A stretch of DNA of 47,500 nt from Sphingopyxis jiangsuensis (GTDB taxonomy: Bacteria > Pseudomonadota > Alphaproteobacteria > Sphingomonadales > Sphingomonadaceae): assembly GCF_016734905.1 (NCBI RefSeq), contig NZ_JAERPO010000003.1, positions 1 through 47,500 on the forward strand, in the 5' to 3' direction. Within the stretch, counting starts at the first letter, position 1. Every line of letters begins with the position of its first letter. Positions 32,489-42,153 of this stretch are shown here, one piece after another. The translations under genes were made by a program, and so were the position numbers. Below the pieces are notes generated by a model, which ran no database searches, was not told the DNA's origin, and saw nothing but the letters and a program-made list of their open reading frames with translations.

Positions 32489-33700
32489 ATGAACGACAGC
32501 GACGACGACAGCCTCCGCCCCGCGACCAAGCTTGTGCAGGGTGGACGGCGCGCCGAATGGACGGGCGATCCGCGGCTCGGCGGCGCTATCGTCAATCCGC
32601 CGGTGTGGCGGGCGTCGACGATCCTTTACGACAATATCGCGGACATGAAGGCGCGCGGCCATGCGACGCACGACAAGCTTTATTATGGGCGGCGCGGGAC
32701 GCCGACCGTCTGGGCGCTCGCCGATGCGCTGACCGCGATGGAAGCTGGGGCGGAGGGCACGCTCCTGTATCCCTCGGGTGTCGCAGCGATAGCGGGGGGC
32801 CTGCTCGCGCTGCTGTCGCCCGGCGATCATTTGCTGATGGTCGACAGCGCCTATGAACCGACGCGCGCTCTGTGCAACGGATTGCTCGCGCGGATGGGCG
32901 TGCGAACGAGCTTCTACGATCCGCTGATCGGCGAGGGCGTCGCCGATCTGATCGAGCCGGACACGAAGCTCGTCTTCCTCGAATCACCGGGCAGCCTGAC
33001 CTTCGAGGTGCAGGATGTGCCCGCGATCACGGCGGCGGCGCGGGCACGCGGCGTCGCGACGATGCTCGACAATACCTGGGCGACGCCGCTCCTCTTTCCC
33101 GCGCTCGCGCATGGCGTCGATGTCGCGATGATGAGCCTAACCAAATATGTCGGCGGTCATTCGGATGCGATGATGGGCAGCCTGACCGCGACCAAGGCGC
33201 TGTGGCCGCGGCTGCGTCAGGGCGCCTATCAGCTCGGGCAGGCGGTGTCGCCCGACGATTGCGCGCTGATGCTGCGCGGGCTGCGCACGCTCGACGTGCG
33301 GATGGAACGGCACGGCGCGAACGCGCGCGTGATCGCCGATTGGCTCGCGGGCCGGCCCGAGGTGGGCCGAGTGCTGTGCCCTGCGCTTCCTTCCGACCCC
33401 GGGCACGCGATCTGGTCGCGCGACTTTTCCGGTGCGAGCGGCTTGTTCGGCTTCACGCTGAAGGGGGCCAACGATGCGGCACGTGCGCGCTTCATCGACG
33501 CGCTCGACCTTTTCGGCATCGGGTTCAGCTGGGGCGGCTATGAAAGTCTTGCCGTGCCGAGCGATCCGGCGTCGATCCGTAGTGCAACGAAGTGGAGCGA
33601 CCCCGACCCGCTGGTACGGCTGTCGATCGGGCTCGAGGACCCGTCGGATCTGATCGCGGACCTCGGCCGCGGATTTGCGTCCATGAAGGGGAACGGCTGA
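32489..33700 (+). CDS. metC: Cystathionine beta-lyase (Cys/Met metabolism PLP enzyme)
   Basis: 403 aa. It cleaves cystathionine to homocysteine, pyruvate and ammonia using pyridoxal phosphate. The PLP lysine is Lys219 in M-S-L-T-K-Y-V-G-G-H-S-D. Other family landmarks are Y-Y-G-R-R-G-T-P-T near residue 66, Y-P-S-G-V-A-A-I near 94 and D-N-T-W-A-T-P near 194, the W variant favoured in MetC-type proteins. S-W-G-G-Y-E-S-L lies near the C-terminus. With sseA upstream it makes a small sulfur amino-acid cluster. The stop overlaps the next start (TGATG). Confidence 0.9.
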   Translation: MNDSDDDSLRPATKLVQGGRRAEWTGDPRLGGAIVNPPVWRASTILYDNIADMKARGHATHDKLYYGRRGTPTVWALADALTAMEAGAEGTLLYPSGVAAIAGGLLALLSPGDHLLMVDSAYEPTRALCNGLLARMGVRTSFYDPLIGEGVADLIEPDTKLVFLESPGSLTFEVQDVPAITAAARARGVATMLDNTWATPLLFPALAHGVDVAMMSLTKYVGGHSDAMMGSLTATKALWPRLRQGAYQLGQAVSPDDCALMLRGLRTLDVRMERHGANARVIADWLAGRPEVGRVLCPALPSDPGHAIWSRDFSGASGLFGFTLKGANDAARARFIDALDLFGIGFSWGGYESLAVPSDPASIRSATKWSDPDPLVRLSIGLEDPSDLIADLGRGFASMKGNG

Positions 33701-35013
33701 TGGACGGGCTCATTACACGCATGGGATTCCCCAGCATTGCCGAGGCGCAGTTCGCCGAGCTGGGTATTGCCGCCGCAATCGCGGGTACCGCGCTCCTCGC
33801 CGGTTGGATCGCGCGGCGGCGGCTCGGGCCGCGACTGGCCGACTGGATGCACGGACGCGATATTCAGGCGCGCGGACCGCTCACCGAAGCGACGCCGACT
33901 CTGCTCGGCTGGCTCGTCGCGCTGCTGATCGTTGCCATTGGCTGGGCGGCCTGGCCGTGGGATCCCTATGCACGGCTCTTGCTCGGTGCCGTGGCGGCAA
34001 TCGCGGCGGCGGCGGCGGTGCGCAATATTGTCCGCGGTGTCGGGCTCGGCGCGGGACCAGCCCTCGCGGCGGCGGCGGTCGCCTTTGTTGCATTGTTGTC
34101 GAACGCGGTCGGCGGGCTCACCCTGCTGCAGGAACGGCTTGATGCCGTGGGCTTTACCGTCGGGCGGATGAATCTCTCGCTGCTGACGCTCATCAATATC
34201 GCGCTCACCATACTCGCGCTTTTCCTGCTTGTACGAATCGGCAACCGCATCGTGCGGCGCGTCGTGCGCGGCGGCGGCGGGCGCGATCTCGATGCAACGC
34301 AGCAGTTGCTCGTCGAAAAGATCGCCGGCGTCGCCATCGTCATCGCCGCCTTTTTTGTCGGCATCGACCTGCTCGGAATCGACCTCACCGCCTTTGCTGT
34401 CTTTTCGGGCGCTCTCGGGCTTGCGGTCGGTTTCGGGCTGCAAAAGACCTTCGGGAATCTGATCGCGGGGATCATCCTGTTGATGGACCGCTCGATCAAG
34501 CCGGGCGACGTCGTCGTGGTCGCCGATGCGGTGGGGCGCGTGAACAAGATCGGCGTACGCGCGGTGTCGGTGATCACGCGCGACGGCAAGGAGCATCTGG
34601 TTCCCAACGAGCTGCTGATGACCGAGCGGGTCGAGAATTGGAGCTATTCGAATCGCGAGGTGCGCGTGCGGCTCGCGGTCGGGGTGAGCTATGACGCCGA
34701 CATCCGGCTGGCGCAAAAACTGATGCTCGATGCGGCTGACGAGGCGCCGCGCGTACTCAAAAGCCCCGCGCCCGTTTGCTGGATCACCGGCTTCGGTGAC
34801 AGCAGCGTCGACCATGAGCTGCGCTTCTGGATTTCGGACCCCGAAGGCGGGCTCGGTAACATCCAGGGCGACGTCTATCTGCGCATCTGGGACAAGTTCA
34901 AGGAGGCGGGGGTCGAGATACCCTATCCGCAGCGTGACCTGCATGTGCGGACGCTGCCCAAGGAAATGCCCGCCCCGGCGCAGCCGAAGCGGGCATCGAA
35001 AAAGGCGGACTGA
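33700..35013 (+). CDS. MscS-family mechanosensitive ion channel
   Basis: 437 aa from the ATG at 33700, which overlaps the metC stop. About six or seven membrane segments cover residues 1-270. The pore helix and its flank read L-G-L-A-V-G-F-G-L-Q-K-T-F-G-N-L-I-A-G, the MscS TM3 signature, followed by the beta domain (D-R-S-I-K-P-G-D-V-V-V) and the C-terminal alpha/beta vestibule (F-K-E-A-G-V-E-I-P-Y-P-Q-R-D-L). It releases solutes on hypo-osmotic shock in the inner membrane. Extra N-terminal segments make it larger than E. coli MscS. Coupling to metC is probably positional. Confidence 0.93.
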   Translation: MDGLITRMGFPSIAEAQFAELGIAAAIAGTALLAGWIARRRLGPRLADWMHGRDIQARGPLTEATPTLLGWLVALLIVAIGWAAWPWDPYARLLLGAVAAIAAAAAVRNIVRGVGLGAGPALAAAAVAFVALLSNAVGGLTLLQERLDAVGFTVGRMNLSLLTLINIALTILALFLLVRIGNRIVRRVVRGGGGRDLDATQQLLVEKIAGVAIVIAAFFVGIDLLGIDLTAFAVFSGALGLAVGFGLQKTFGNLIAGIILLMDRSIKPGDVVVVADAVGRVNKIGVRAVSVITRDGKEHLVPNELLMTERVENWSYSNREVRVRLAVGVSYDADIRLAQKLMLDAADEAPRVLKSPAPVCWITGFGDSSVDHELRFWISDPEGGLGNIQGDVYLRIWDKFKEAGVEIPYPQRDLHVRTLPKEMPAPAQPKRASKKAD

Positions 35014-35028
35014 CGGCCGCGCGGCCGG

Positions 35029-35565
35029 TCAGAAACCCTTGGCCTTGGCGCGCTCGATGCATTCGAGGATGATGCGCTTCGCCTCATCGACGTCGCCCCA
35101 GCCCTGAAGCTTGACCCACTTGCCGGGTTCGAGATCCTTGTAGTGACCAAAGAAATGCTCGATCTGCTGGAGCACGATCGGCGGCATGTCGGTGTAGCTC
35201 GCGACATCCTTGTAATAGGGAAAGGTCGAATTGACGGGGACGCAAAGCAGCTTTTCGTCGCCGCCGCCGTCGTCCTCCATCTTGAGCACGCCGATCGGGC
35301 GGCACTTGACCACCGCGCCCGCGACGACGGGCGAGCGCGCTACGACGAGCGCGTCGAGCGGATCGCCGTCCTCGCCCAGCGTGTGCGGGACAAAGCCGTA
35401 ATTGGCGGGATAGCGCATCGGCGTGTGGAGGAAGCGGTCGACGAACAATGCCCCCGACGCCTTGTCGAACTCATATTTCACCGGCTCGCCGCCGATGGGA
35501 ACCTCGATGAGGACGTTGAGGCTGTCGGGCGGGCTGTCGCCCGCCGGGATCAGGTCGATGCGCAT
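35029..35565 (-). CDS. ppa: Inorganic pyrophosphatase (family I)
   Basis: 178 aa, the usual size. It hydrolyses pyrophosphate to phosphate with Mg2+, pulling biosynthetic reactions forward. Active-site residues are clear: E-V-P-I-G-G-E-P-V-K-Y-E (near 21-32), R-Y-P-A-N-Y-G-F-V-P (51-60), E-D-G-D-P-L-D-A-L-V (65-74; metal-binding aspartates) and G-H-Y-K-D-L-E-P-G-K-W near the C-terminus. It converges on the channel gene with only 15 bp between the stops. Confidence 0.97.
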   Translation of the reverse strand: MRIDLIPAGDSPPDSLNVLIEVPIGGEPVKYEFDKASGALFVDRFLHTPMRYPANYGFVPHTLGEDGDPLDALVVARSPVVAGAVVKCRPIGVLKMEDDGGGDEKLLCVPVNSTFPYYKDVASYTDMPPIVLQQIEHFFGHYKDLEPGKWVKLQGWGDVDEAKRIILECIERAKAKGF

Positions 35566-35600
35566 GGGAGAATCCTTTGGTTCTGATTATTGCGCGCGCC

Positions 35601-35662
35601 TTTAGCGCCGGACGGCGCGTAAAGTCGAGGCCTAGCGTGCCCCCTCCCGCTTGCGGGAGGGG
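35601..35662. repeat. Two palindromes between ppa and the M61 peptidase gene
   Basis: TTTAGCGCC (35601-35609) and GGCGCGTAAA (35614-35623) form one imperfect hairpin. CCCCTCCCGC (35641-35650) and GCGGGAGGGG (35653-35662) are perfect 10-bp arms two bases apart, directly after the M61 stop. The second is a sequence type often seen dispersed in alphaproteobacterial intergenic DNA. Neither has a T-tract. They may end transcription of the peptidase gene before the ppa promoter. Confidence 0.5.
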
Positions 35663-35664
35663 AT

Positions 35665-37593
35665 TTAGAGTGCGCGTTTGGGCGCGAGCAGCCGGTCGAT
35701 CCAGTCGGGGCCGTCGCCGATTTTTTCCAGGTGCGGCCAGCGCAACCCGCCATGATAGGCGATCTCGACCGTGCGGTAGCGTCCGTCGCGCTCGACGATC
35801 AGCCGCACCGGGGTCTTGCCGTCGGCGGCCGCGCGAATCGCCGCCTCGATCCGCTCGCGGCTATAGCTCATCCCGTCGACCGCTATGATCTTGGTGCCGT
35901 TGACGATGTCGGCGCGAAAGGCGGGGCCGTCCCACAAGATGCTGCCCGCGACGCCATTCCTGTCGATCGTGAGGCCGAGCGAGTGAACGAGGTCGGCATT
36001 TTTCGATTTCGACATGCGTTCGCGATCATAGGCGTTCGGCTTGTCGCGCCAGACGAGACGATAGCCCGCGCGTTCGATGCCGCCGGTTGGCGCGGGTTGC
36101 CCGGCAATCTGCATACGCTCGCGCAGGAAGGTCGCCCAGTCATGGGGATGGACGGCGGTCAGCGTTGCGACGACTTCGTCGAAATCATAGCCCTTCTGCC
36201 CCCAGTCGCCGTCGCGCCCGCCGAAGAAGATGCGCGCGAAATCGTCGAGGCTCTTGCGGTCGCGCGTCGCGGTGCGGATCAGCATGTCCGCTTCGAGCCA
36301 CATCAGCGACCCCTCGTTGTAATAATCCTCGGTCCGTGTGGCGCTGGGGAAGGCGCGCGGTTTGCGCGCCGCAATGATCGGATCGTGCGTCGTGTCCTCG
36401 ACCGAGCGCCATGCGCGGCCGGGCTGGACGCTGTAGAAAGCGGCGTTGGCTGCCCATTCGCCGAGAATGACCTCCTTTGACTGCATCCCCGAGCGGCCGG
36501 CCAGGACGAGGTCCCAGAAACTTGTCTGCCCTTCATAAACCCAGAGCAGATTGTCCTGCATCGGCGTGCGATAGTCGGGGGTCCAGAGCTTTGCTGGGCG
36601 GCGATATTTGCCGTTCCAGCTGTGGACGAGTTCGTGCGGGAGAAGCCCGCGCGCGGTTTCATTCTCGTCCCATTTGGTGAAATAGTCGGGGTCGCGGCTG
36701 TTTTCGCTGCTGCGATGATGTTCGAGCCCGATCCCGCCGAGTTCGTCGGTCAGCGCGAGGAGGAATTCATAGCGATCGAAAGGCCGCGTGCCGAACAGCG
36801 CGACCGCTTCGGACACGAGCGCGGCGTGGCGCGCGATATGGTCGGGGCTCGCCTCCAGATATTTGGCCTCGTCGGCGACGACGTTGAGCGTGACATTGTG
36901 GCCGAGGTCCCATTTGCGGAAATGCTTGCCGGCGAACATCGGGCTGTCGACGAGAGCCTCGTAATTGGTCGGCGCATAGCTGTAGCGGTTGCCCGCGACC
37001 TTGAGGCCGTCGAGCGCAGCGACGCCGGTCCAGCCGTTGGGGAGCGTCACGTCGAGCTGCACCGGGATCTGCCGGGTGAAATAGCCGGCAGGATAGAAGC
37101 TCACCTGTTCCCACTGCAGGTTCATCATCGCCGGGGTGACGACGATTCGCCCCTCGCTGCTGCGCGTCGGCGACAGAAATTCGAAGGCGATGTCGATGCT
37201 CTTGACGCCTGCGGGCACGTCGATGTCGAACGCATAGACGTCGGTCGGCTGGCGCGTCCATGCGAGCGGCTTTCCGCCCGCGGTCGCGCGGAAGCCCGCT
37301 ACCTCTGCAATCGCGCCGCGCGGGGCGTGCTTGCCGGGGAGCCATTCGGGATACAGCAACGTCAGCTTGCCTGGCTTTGCCACCGGAATCGTTTGGCGCA
37401 CGCGATAAATGCCACGCGCGACGTCGGTCGCGTCGACGCGAAGCTGTATCGTGCCAGGATAAGGCTTGTCGGCCGGCAACGGGATGACGTGCGGCTGGAC
37501 GACCGGCTGCGGCCGGCTGTTGCCGGTCTGTGCGGTAGCGGGAACGAAAAGGACCGCGGCGATCGCGGCCGCGACGATATGTGCTTTTTTCAT
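35665..37593 (-). CDS. M61-family metallopeptidase (glycyl aminopeptidase type) with PDZ domain
   Basis: 642 aa from the ATG at 37593, chosen because a good signal peptide follows ([22 protein letters not shown]) and AGGA precedes it; the frame extends upstream to 37749 without these. An N-terminal beta domain (about 25-200) leads to the gluzincin core with zinc motif H-E-L-V-H-S-W at residues 320-326. A PDZ-like domain lies near the C-terminus ([13 protein letters not shown]). It is probably periplasmic. Members of this family prefer peptides with N-terminal Gly or Ala. Confidence 0.92.
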   Translation of the reverse strand: MKKAHIVAAAIAAVLFVPATAQTGNSRPQPVVQPHVIPLPADKPYPGTIQLRVDATDVARGIYRVRQTIPVAKPGKLTLLYPEWLPGKHAPRGAIAEVAGFRATAGGKPLAWTRQPTDVYAFDIDVPAGVKSIDIAFEFLSPTRSSEGRIVVTPAMMNLQWEQVSFYPAGYFTRQIPVQLDVTLPNGWTGVAALDGLKVAGNRYSYAPTNYEALVDSPMFAGKHFRKWDLGHNVTLNVVADEAKYLEASPDHIARHAALVSEAVALFGTRPFDRYEFLLALTDELGGIGLEHHRSSENSRDPDYFTKWDENETARGLLPHELVHSWNGKYRRPAKLWTPDYRTPMQDNLLWVYEGQTSFWDLVLAGRSGMQSKEVILGEWAANAAFYSVQPGRAWRSVEDTTHDPIIAARKPRAFPSATRTEDYYNEGSLMWLEADMLIRTATRDRKSLDDFARIFFGGRDGDWGQKGYDFDEVVATLTAVHPHDWATFLRERMQIAGQPAPTGGIERAGYRLVWRDKPNAYDRERMSKSKNADLVHSLGLTIDRNGVAGSILWDGPAFRADIVNGTKIIAVDGMSYSRERIEAAIRAAADGKTPVRLIVERDGRYRTVEIAYHGGLRWPHLEKIGDGPDWIDRLLAPKRAL

Positions 37594-37687
37594 GGCGAGC
37601 GTTCCTGCCGCGAAAAGCGCGCGGCGTCCAGCGCAGGCGTGCGACGGCGCTTTGCCTTTCGCCCAAAAGCGATTAGACGCCGCGGCC

Positions 37688-39010
37688 ATGAGCAAGGACA
37701 AGCCCGCGAAAATCCCCACGCCGCAGCCGGTGCGCGGCACACAGGACATGCTCGGCGATTTCGCCGACCGCTTTGCGCATGTTGTCGAGACGTTCGAGCG
37801 GGTGCGCCGGCTTTATGGCTTCAAGCGCGTCGAGGTGCCGGTGATCGAGCCGACCGCGGTGTTCGCGCGGAGCCTGGGCGAGACGACCGATGTGGTGTCG
37901 AAGGAAATGTATTCGTTCGACGATCGCGGCGGCGATTCGATCACCTTGCGGCCCGAGTTCACCGCCGGGATCGCGCGCGCCTATATCACCAACGGCTGGC
38001 AGCAGTTCGCGCCGCTGAAAGTGGCGACGCACGGGCCGCTGTTCCGCTACGAGCGCCCGCAGAAGGGGCGCTATCGCCAGTTCCACCAGCTCGACGCCGA
38101 GGTGCTGGGGAGCGACAGCCCGCTCGCCGATGCCGAGTTGCTTGTCTTTGCCGACCAGCTGCTGAAGGAATTGGGCATCGCCGAGGGCGTGATCCTGACG
38201 CTCAACACGCTGGGCGATGCGGCGAGCCGCGACGCGTGGCGCGCCGCGCTGGTCGAGCATTTCATGGGCCATCGCGGCGATTTGTCGGAGGACAGCCTCG
38301 CGCGGCTCGACAAGAATCCGCTGCGCATCCTCGACAGCAAGGACCCGCGCGACCGCCCCATCGCCGACAGCGCGCCCGACATCGACGCGTTCCTGACGAG
38401 CGAGGCGCAGGACTTCTTTGGCGCGGTGACCGCGGGGCTCGACGCCGCAGGGGTCGCGTGGGAGCGCAATGCACGGCTGGTGCGCGGGCTCGACTATTAT
38501 CGCCACACCGCGTTCGAGTTCGTCACCGACCGGCTGGGCGCGCAGGGCACGGTGCTCGGCGGCGGGCGCTATGACGGGCTGATCGAAAATCTCGGCGGGC
38601 CGCCGACCCCGGCGGTCGGTTGGGCCGCGGGGATCGAGCGGCTGGCGATGTTGGTGGGTGCGGCGCCGCGAGATTTTGTCGAGTTTGTGCTCATCCCGGT
38701 CGGGGGCGAGGCAGAAGCCCTGTGTCTTAAATTGCAATCGGTGCTGCGCCGCAAGGGCCTCGCCTGCGACATGGGATATAAGGGCAACATAAAAAAACGG
38801 ATGCAGCGCGCCGATGCGACGGGGGCCGTAGCAGCGATTATCGTCGGCGGAGACGAGATGCGCGACGGGGAGATTACCGTCCGCCACCTCGGTTCAGGAC
38901 AACAGGCTCGTCGAACCCTTGCCGAGATTGGCGATGCGCGGGTTGGTGCGACGCACACACGCAGGCTCCTGCTTGAAGGGATCGACGGTAATAGCTGGTC
39001 GAACGAATGA
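37688..39010 (+). CDS. hisS: Histidyl-tRNA synthetase
   Basis: 440 aa class II synthetase that charges tRNA-His. Motif 2 reads [16 protein letters not shown] near residue 120. Histidine-binding His[16 protein letters not shown] lies near 260, and G-G-G-R-Y-D-G-L near 290 completes the active site. The C-terminal anticodon-binding domain includes [10 protein letters not shown]. Start ATG 37688 fits the N-terminus M-S-K-D-K-P-A-K-I; the frame upstream crosses the divergent peptidase promoter. The stop overlaps prfA as ATGA. Confidence 0.97.
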   Translation: MSKDKPAKIPTPQPVRGTQDMLGDFADRFAHVVETFERVRRLYGFKRVEVPVIEPTAVFARSLGETTDVVSKEMYSFDDRGGDSITLRPEFTAGIARAYITNGWQQFAPLKVATHGPLFRYERPQKGRYRQFHQLDAEVLGSDSPLADAELLVFADQLLKELGIAEGVILTLNTLGDAASRDAWRAALVEHFMGHRGDLSEDSLARLDKNPLRILDSKDPRDRPIADSAPDIDAFLTSEAQDFFGAVTAGLDAAGVAWERNARLVRGLDYYRHTAFEFVTDRLGAQGTVLGGGRYDGLIENLGGPPTPAVGWAAGIERLAMLVGAAPRDFVEFVLIPVGGEAEALCLKLQSVLRRKGLACDMGYKGNIKKRMQRADATGAVAAIIVGGDEMRDGEITVRHLGSGQQARRTLAEIGDARVGATHTRRLLLEGIDGNSWSNE

Positions 39011-40074
39011 CCTCCATCCCCGAACGCCAGATCGACGCCATCATCGAACGCCATGCCGCGTTGCAGGCGCGCATGGCGACGGGCGATATGGCGCCCACCG
39101 ATTTCGTCGCCGCGTCGAAGGAGTTTGCCGAGCTCGAACCCGTCGCCACCGCTGCCCGCGAAGTGGTGCGGTTGCGCGAGGAACTCGTCGCACTCAACGA
39201 AATGCTCGCCGATCCCGAGATGAAGGCGATTGCCGCCGAGGAAATCGCCGCGATCGAGGATGCGCTTCCCGCCGCCGAGCATGATCTGGCGATCAAGCTG
39301 CTCCCCAAGGATGTCGCCGACGAGCGCGCTGCGATGCTCGAAATCCGCGCGGGCACCGGCGGCGACGAGGCGGCGCTGTTCGCGGGCGACCTGCTGCGCA
39401 TGTACAGCCGCTTTGCCGACACACAGGGGTGGAAGGTCGAAATCATCTCCGCCAACGAGGCCGAGGTGGGCGGCTACAAGGAAGTCGTCGCGTCGGTGAA
39501 GGGGCAGGGCGTCTTTGCCAGGCTGAAGTTCGAGAGCGGCGTGCATCGGGTGCAGCGCGTCCCCGTCACCGAAAGCGGCGGGCGCATCCACACGAGCGCC
39601 GCGACCGTCGCGGTGCTGCCCGAGGCCGAAGAGGTCGACGTCGCGATCAACGACAATGACCTCAAGATCGACATCTATCGCGCGAGCGGCGCGGGCGGGC
39701 AGCATGTCAACACGACCGACAGCGCGATCCGCATCACCCATATCCCCACGGGGCTTGTCGTCATCCAGCAGGACGAGCGCAGCCAGCACAAGAACCGCGC
39801 AAAGGCGATGCAGGTGCTGCGCTCGCGCCTCTTCGACCTCGAACGCACGAAGCGCCACGATGCCGAGGCGTCGGCGCGCAAGGCGATGGTCGGATCGGGC
39901 GACCGGTCCGAACGCATCCGCACATATAATTTCCCGCAGGGGCGCGTGACCGATCACCGCATCAACCTGACGCTCCACCGCCTGCCTGAGATATTGGAGG
40001 GGGCGATGGACGAACTGATCGACGCGCTGATCGCCGAAGACCAGGCGCAGCGGCTGGCGGGATTGGGTGACTGA
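39007..40074 (+). CDS. prfA: Peptide chain release factor 1
   Basis: 355 aa. It recognises UAA and UAG stop codons and releases the finished protein. The catalytic G-G-Q is at residues 230-232 in [14 protein letters not shown], and its glutamine is the substrate of PrmC encoded next door. Short [16 protein letters not shown] near residue 305 is a typical RF1 C-terminal motif. The start overlaps the hisS stop by 4 bp (ATGA). A palindromic repeat separates it from prmC. Confidence 0.97.
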   Translation: MTSIPERQIDAIIERHAALQARMATGDMAPTDFVAASKEFAELEPVATAAREVVRLREELVALNEMLADPEMKAIAAEEIAAIEDALPAAEHDLAIKLLPKDVADERAAMLEIRAGTGGDEAALFAGDLLRMYSRFADTQGWKVEIISANEAEVGGYKEVVASVKGQGVFARLKFESGVHRVQRVPVTESGGRIHTSAATVAVLPEAEEVDVAINDNDLKIDIYRASGAGGQHVNTTDSAIRITHIPTGLVVIQQDERSQHKNRAKAMQVLRSRLFDLERTKRHDAEASARKAMVGSGDRSERIRTYNFPQGRVTDHRINLTLHRLPEILEGAMDELIDALIAEDQAQRLAGLGD

Positions 40075-40083
40075 GCCCTTCAA

Positions 40084-40169
40084 TTCCGTTCGCATCGAGC
40101 GAAGTCGAGATGCCCCTCGGGACGGCCATATGCCACAGGGTGTCTCGACTTCGCTCGACACGAACGGAA
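40084..40169. repeat. Intergenic inverted repeat between prfA and prmC
   Basis: The arm at 40084-40113 and its inverted partner at 40140-40169 agree at 26 of 30 positions, with 26 bp between them; all four differences are transitions that still allow G-U or A-C contacts. The core TCGAGCGAAGTCGAGA is a common dispersed repeat type in sphingomonad genomes. In RNA it forms a long stem-loop starting 9 bp after the prfA stop, so it may partly separate expression of prfA and prmC. Confidence 0.75.
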
Positions 40170-40183
40170 TGAAGCGTGGGTGA

Positions 40184-41014
40184 TTGAGTGTGAGCGAAGT
40201 GGGCGATAGCATTCGCGCCGCGGCGCAGCGGCTTTCAGCGGTCTCCGAAACGCCGCGGCTCGATGCCGAGCTGTTGATGGCGCATGCGCTGGGGGTCGAG
40301 CGCGACCGCTTGCTGCTCGATCCGTCGCGTTTCGCCGTGCCCGCCGCTTTCGACGCGTTCGTCGCGCGGCGGATGGCGCACGAGCCCGTCGCCTATATCG
40401 TCGGCTATCGCGATTTCTGGACGATCCGGCTTGGCGTCGGGCCCGGCGCGCTGATCCCGCGACCCGACAGCGAAACGCTGATCGAGGCTGCAGTCGATCA
40501 TTTCGGGCAACAGACGCCGAAGCGGGTGCTCGATCTCGGAACCGGGCCGGGCACGCTGCTGCTTGCCGCGCTTGCCGAATGGCCAGAGGCGAGCGGCGTG
40601 GGCGTCGATGCCAGCGCCCAAGCGCTCGCCTATGCGCGGGGCAACGCCGAGGCACTGGGCTTTGATGCGCGCGCCGAGATGCGGCAGGGCGATTGGGCGG
40701 CCGGGATCGACGAAAGATTCGACCTTATCCTCTGCAACCCGCCCTATATCGGCGAGGCGGAACCGCTGATGCCCGACGTGCGAGCGCACGAGCCCGCTTC
40801 GGCGCTGTTTGCGGGCACCGACGGACTCGACGATTATCGCCGCGTCGTCCCCGACCTGCCGCGCTTGCTCGCGACGGGCGGCGCGGCCGTGCTTGAAATC
40901 GGGGCCACGCAACATATCTCGGTACGGAGGCTGGCCGAAGATGCCGGCTTCGCCGTCGCTTGCCGCAAAGACCTTGGCGGTCGCGACCGCGCCCTCATTT
41001 TGACAATCGCTTGA
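40184..41014 (+). CDS. prmC: Peptide chain release factor glutamine methyltransferase
   Basis: 276 aa counted from TTG 40184; GTG 40190 is equally possible and would remove two residues. No clear ribosome-binding site decides between them. It N5-methylates the GGQ glutamine of release factors with S-adenosylmethionine. The SAM site reads V-L-D-L-G-T-G-P-G-T-L-L near residue 115, and N-P-P-Y at 185-188 is the glutamine-binding motif. Sits directly after its substrate's gene. Confidence 0.95.
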   Translation: MSVSEVGDSIRAAAQRLSAVSETPRLDAELLMAHALGVERDRLLLDPSRFAVPAAFDAFVARRMAHEPVAYIVGYRDFWTIRLGVGPGALIPRPDSETLIEAAVDHFGQQTPKRVLDLGTGPGTLLLAALAEWPEASGVGVDASAQALAYARGNAEALGFDARAEMRQGDWAAGIDERFDLILCNPPYIGEAEPLMPDVRAHEPASALFAGTDGLDDYRRVVPDLPRLLATGGAAVLEIGATQHISVRRLAEDAGFAVACRKDLGGRDRALILTIA

Positions 41015-41278
41015 CGGCGGCCCGCCAAAAATCGCTTGGTTTCGTCGCAAAAGCGCGTTAGGGCAGGGGTACAGGCCTGATCAGGGTCCCTTTGGCGGTG
41101 CACGCACCGATACTGGTCCGGCGGGTCTGCTTCCCATTTACGATGCTTGTGCAGGCCGTTGCGCCTGAACGGGCGGTAGAGGGCAAGGCCGCGCGTGAGG
41201 CGCGGGTGCGACGCGCACGGTGGCGCGTTCGGCCAAAGGGGTTGGCATAGCTTAAAGCTTTTCGACAGGATGTCTCAG
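41015..41278 (+). other. 264-bp non-coding stretch with several small palindromes
   Basis: No gene is supported. CCTGATCAGG (41076-41085) is a perfect palindrome, and CGGTGC/GCACCG (41096-41101 with 41104-41109) forms a tight hairpin. The stretch is GC-rich in its second half, with several further self-complementary patches. It must hold the promoter and leader of the DUF4167 gene, and could hold a small RNA, but nothing specific is recognised. Confidence 0.4.
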
Positions 41279-42076
41279 TTGAACATGAACAACCGGCAGA
41301 GCGGTCGCCGTCGCGGTCGCAACAACAGCAACAACAATCGGTCGCAGTCAGGCGGACGCGGTGGCGTCGACCAGGCCAACCGCATCGACAGCCGCGCGCG
41401 CGGCAACGCAGCGCAGATGATCGAGAAATATCGCAACATGGCGCGCGATGCGCAGCTTGCCGGCGACCGGGTACAGACCGAATATTATCTCCAGTTCGCC
41501 GACCATTATTTCCGCGTCGTCAGCGATTTCCGCGCACGGCAGGAAGAAAAGGCCGCGCAGAGCGGTCAGGATCGCACCCACGACCGCCAGCGCGAGATTC
41601 GCGGGGTCGAGGATTTCGACGGCCACGACGACAGCGATCTCGACACCGATAGCGGCAGCGAAGACAATGACGGCGATACGCGCGGCAATCGCGACCGGCG
41701 CGACCGCGACGACGACGATAGCCGCGGCAACCGCCAGCAGCAGGGTCGCGGCGACCGCGGCCGCCGCAATCGCGATTCGGATCGCGCCGAGGCGAAATCC
41801 GACGACGATAGCGAGGAAGCCGCTTCCGACGAGGAACAGGCTCCGGCACCGCGCGCTCCGCGCCGCGGACCCCGACGCGCCCGCGCGGCCGAAAAGGACG
41901 ATGGCGATGCCGGTATCGACACCGCCGTCCTGCCGCCCGCGATCGGCCGCACCGACCGCACCAACGACGAAGCCGCGGATAGCGAGACGGACGAGGCTCC
42001 CGCAGCCGCGCCCAAGGCGCGCCGTTCGCGCCGCACGCTCGCGCCGCGCGGCCCCGGGGTCGAAGCCGCCGAGTAA
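41279..42076 (+). CDS. DUF4167 protein (probable RNA-binding, low-complexity tail)
   Basis: 265 aa. The conserved DUF4167 core covers about residues 1-80: M-N-N-R-Q-S-G-R-R-R-G-R-N-N-S-N-N-N, then I-D-S-R-A-R-G-N-A-A-Q-M-I-E-K-Y-R-N-M-A-R-D-A-Q-L-A-G-D-R-V and Y-Y-L-Q-F-A-D-H-Y-F-R-V. The rest is Arg/Asp/Glu-rich and surely disordered. The Arg-rich start suggests nucleic-acid binding, but no function is established. TTG 41279 has AGGA eight bases upstream; ATG 41285 and ATG 41270 are alternatives. Position after prmC is conserved in alphaproteobacteria. Confidence 0.88.
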   Translation: MNMNNRQSGRRRGRNNSNNNRSQSGGRGGVDQANRIDSRARGNAAQMIEKYRNMARDAQLAGDRVQTEYYLQFADHYFRVVSDFRARQEEKAAQSGQDRTHDRQREIRGVEDFDGHDDSDLDTDSGSEDNDGDTRGNRDRRDRDDDDSRGNRQQQGRGDRGRRNRDSDRAEAKSDDDSEEAASDEEQAPAPRAPRRGPRRARAAEKDDGDAGIDTAVLPPAIGRTDRTNDEAADSETDEAPAAAPKARRSRRTLAPRGPGVEAAE

Positions 42077-42153
42077 CATCGCGTTTTCGCGCTGGTTTTT
42101 GAATCGGGCATGACTTAGCCTCGCCGCGGACAGGTTTCGCGGGGAGGGACGGG

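Noticed and set aside
35641..35662. CCCCTCCCGC/GCGGGAGGGG as an intrinsic terminator
   Set aside because: The arms are perfect, but no T-tract follows on either strand. Recorded as a palindrome instead.
41015..41278. tRNA or SRP-RNA gene in the gap before DUF4167
   Set aside because: No cloverleaf, T-arm GTTCGA-type motif or SRP GGAAGG-type core could be found.
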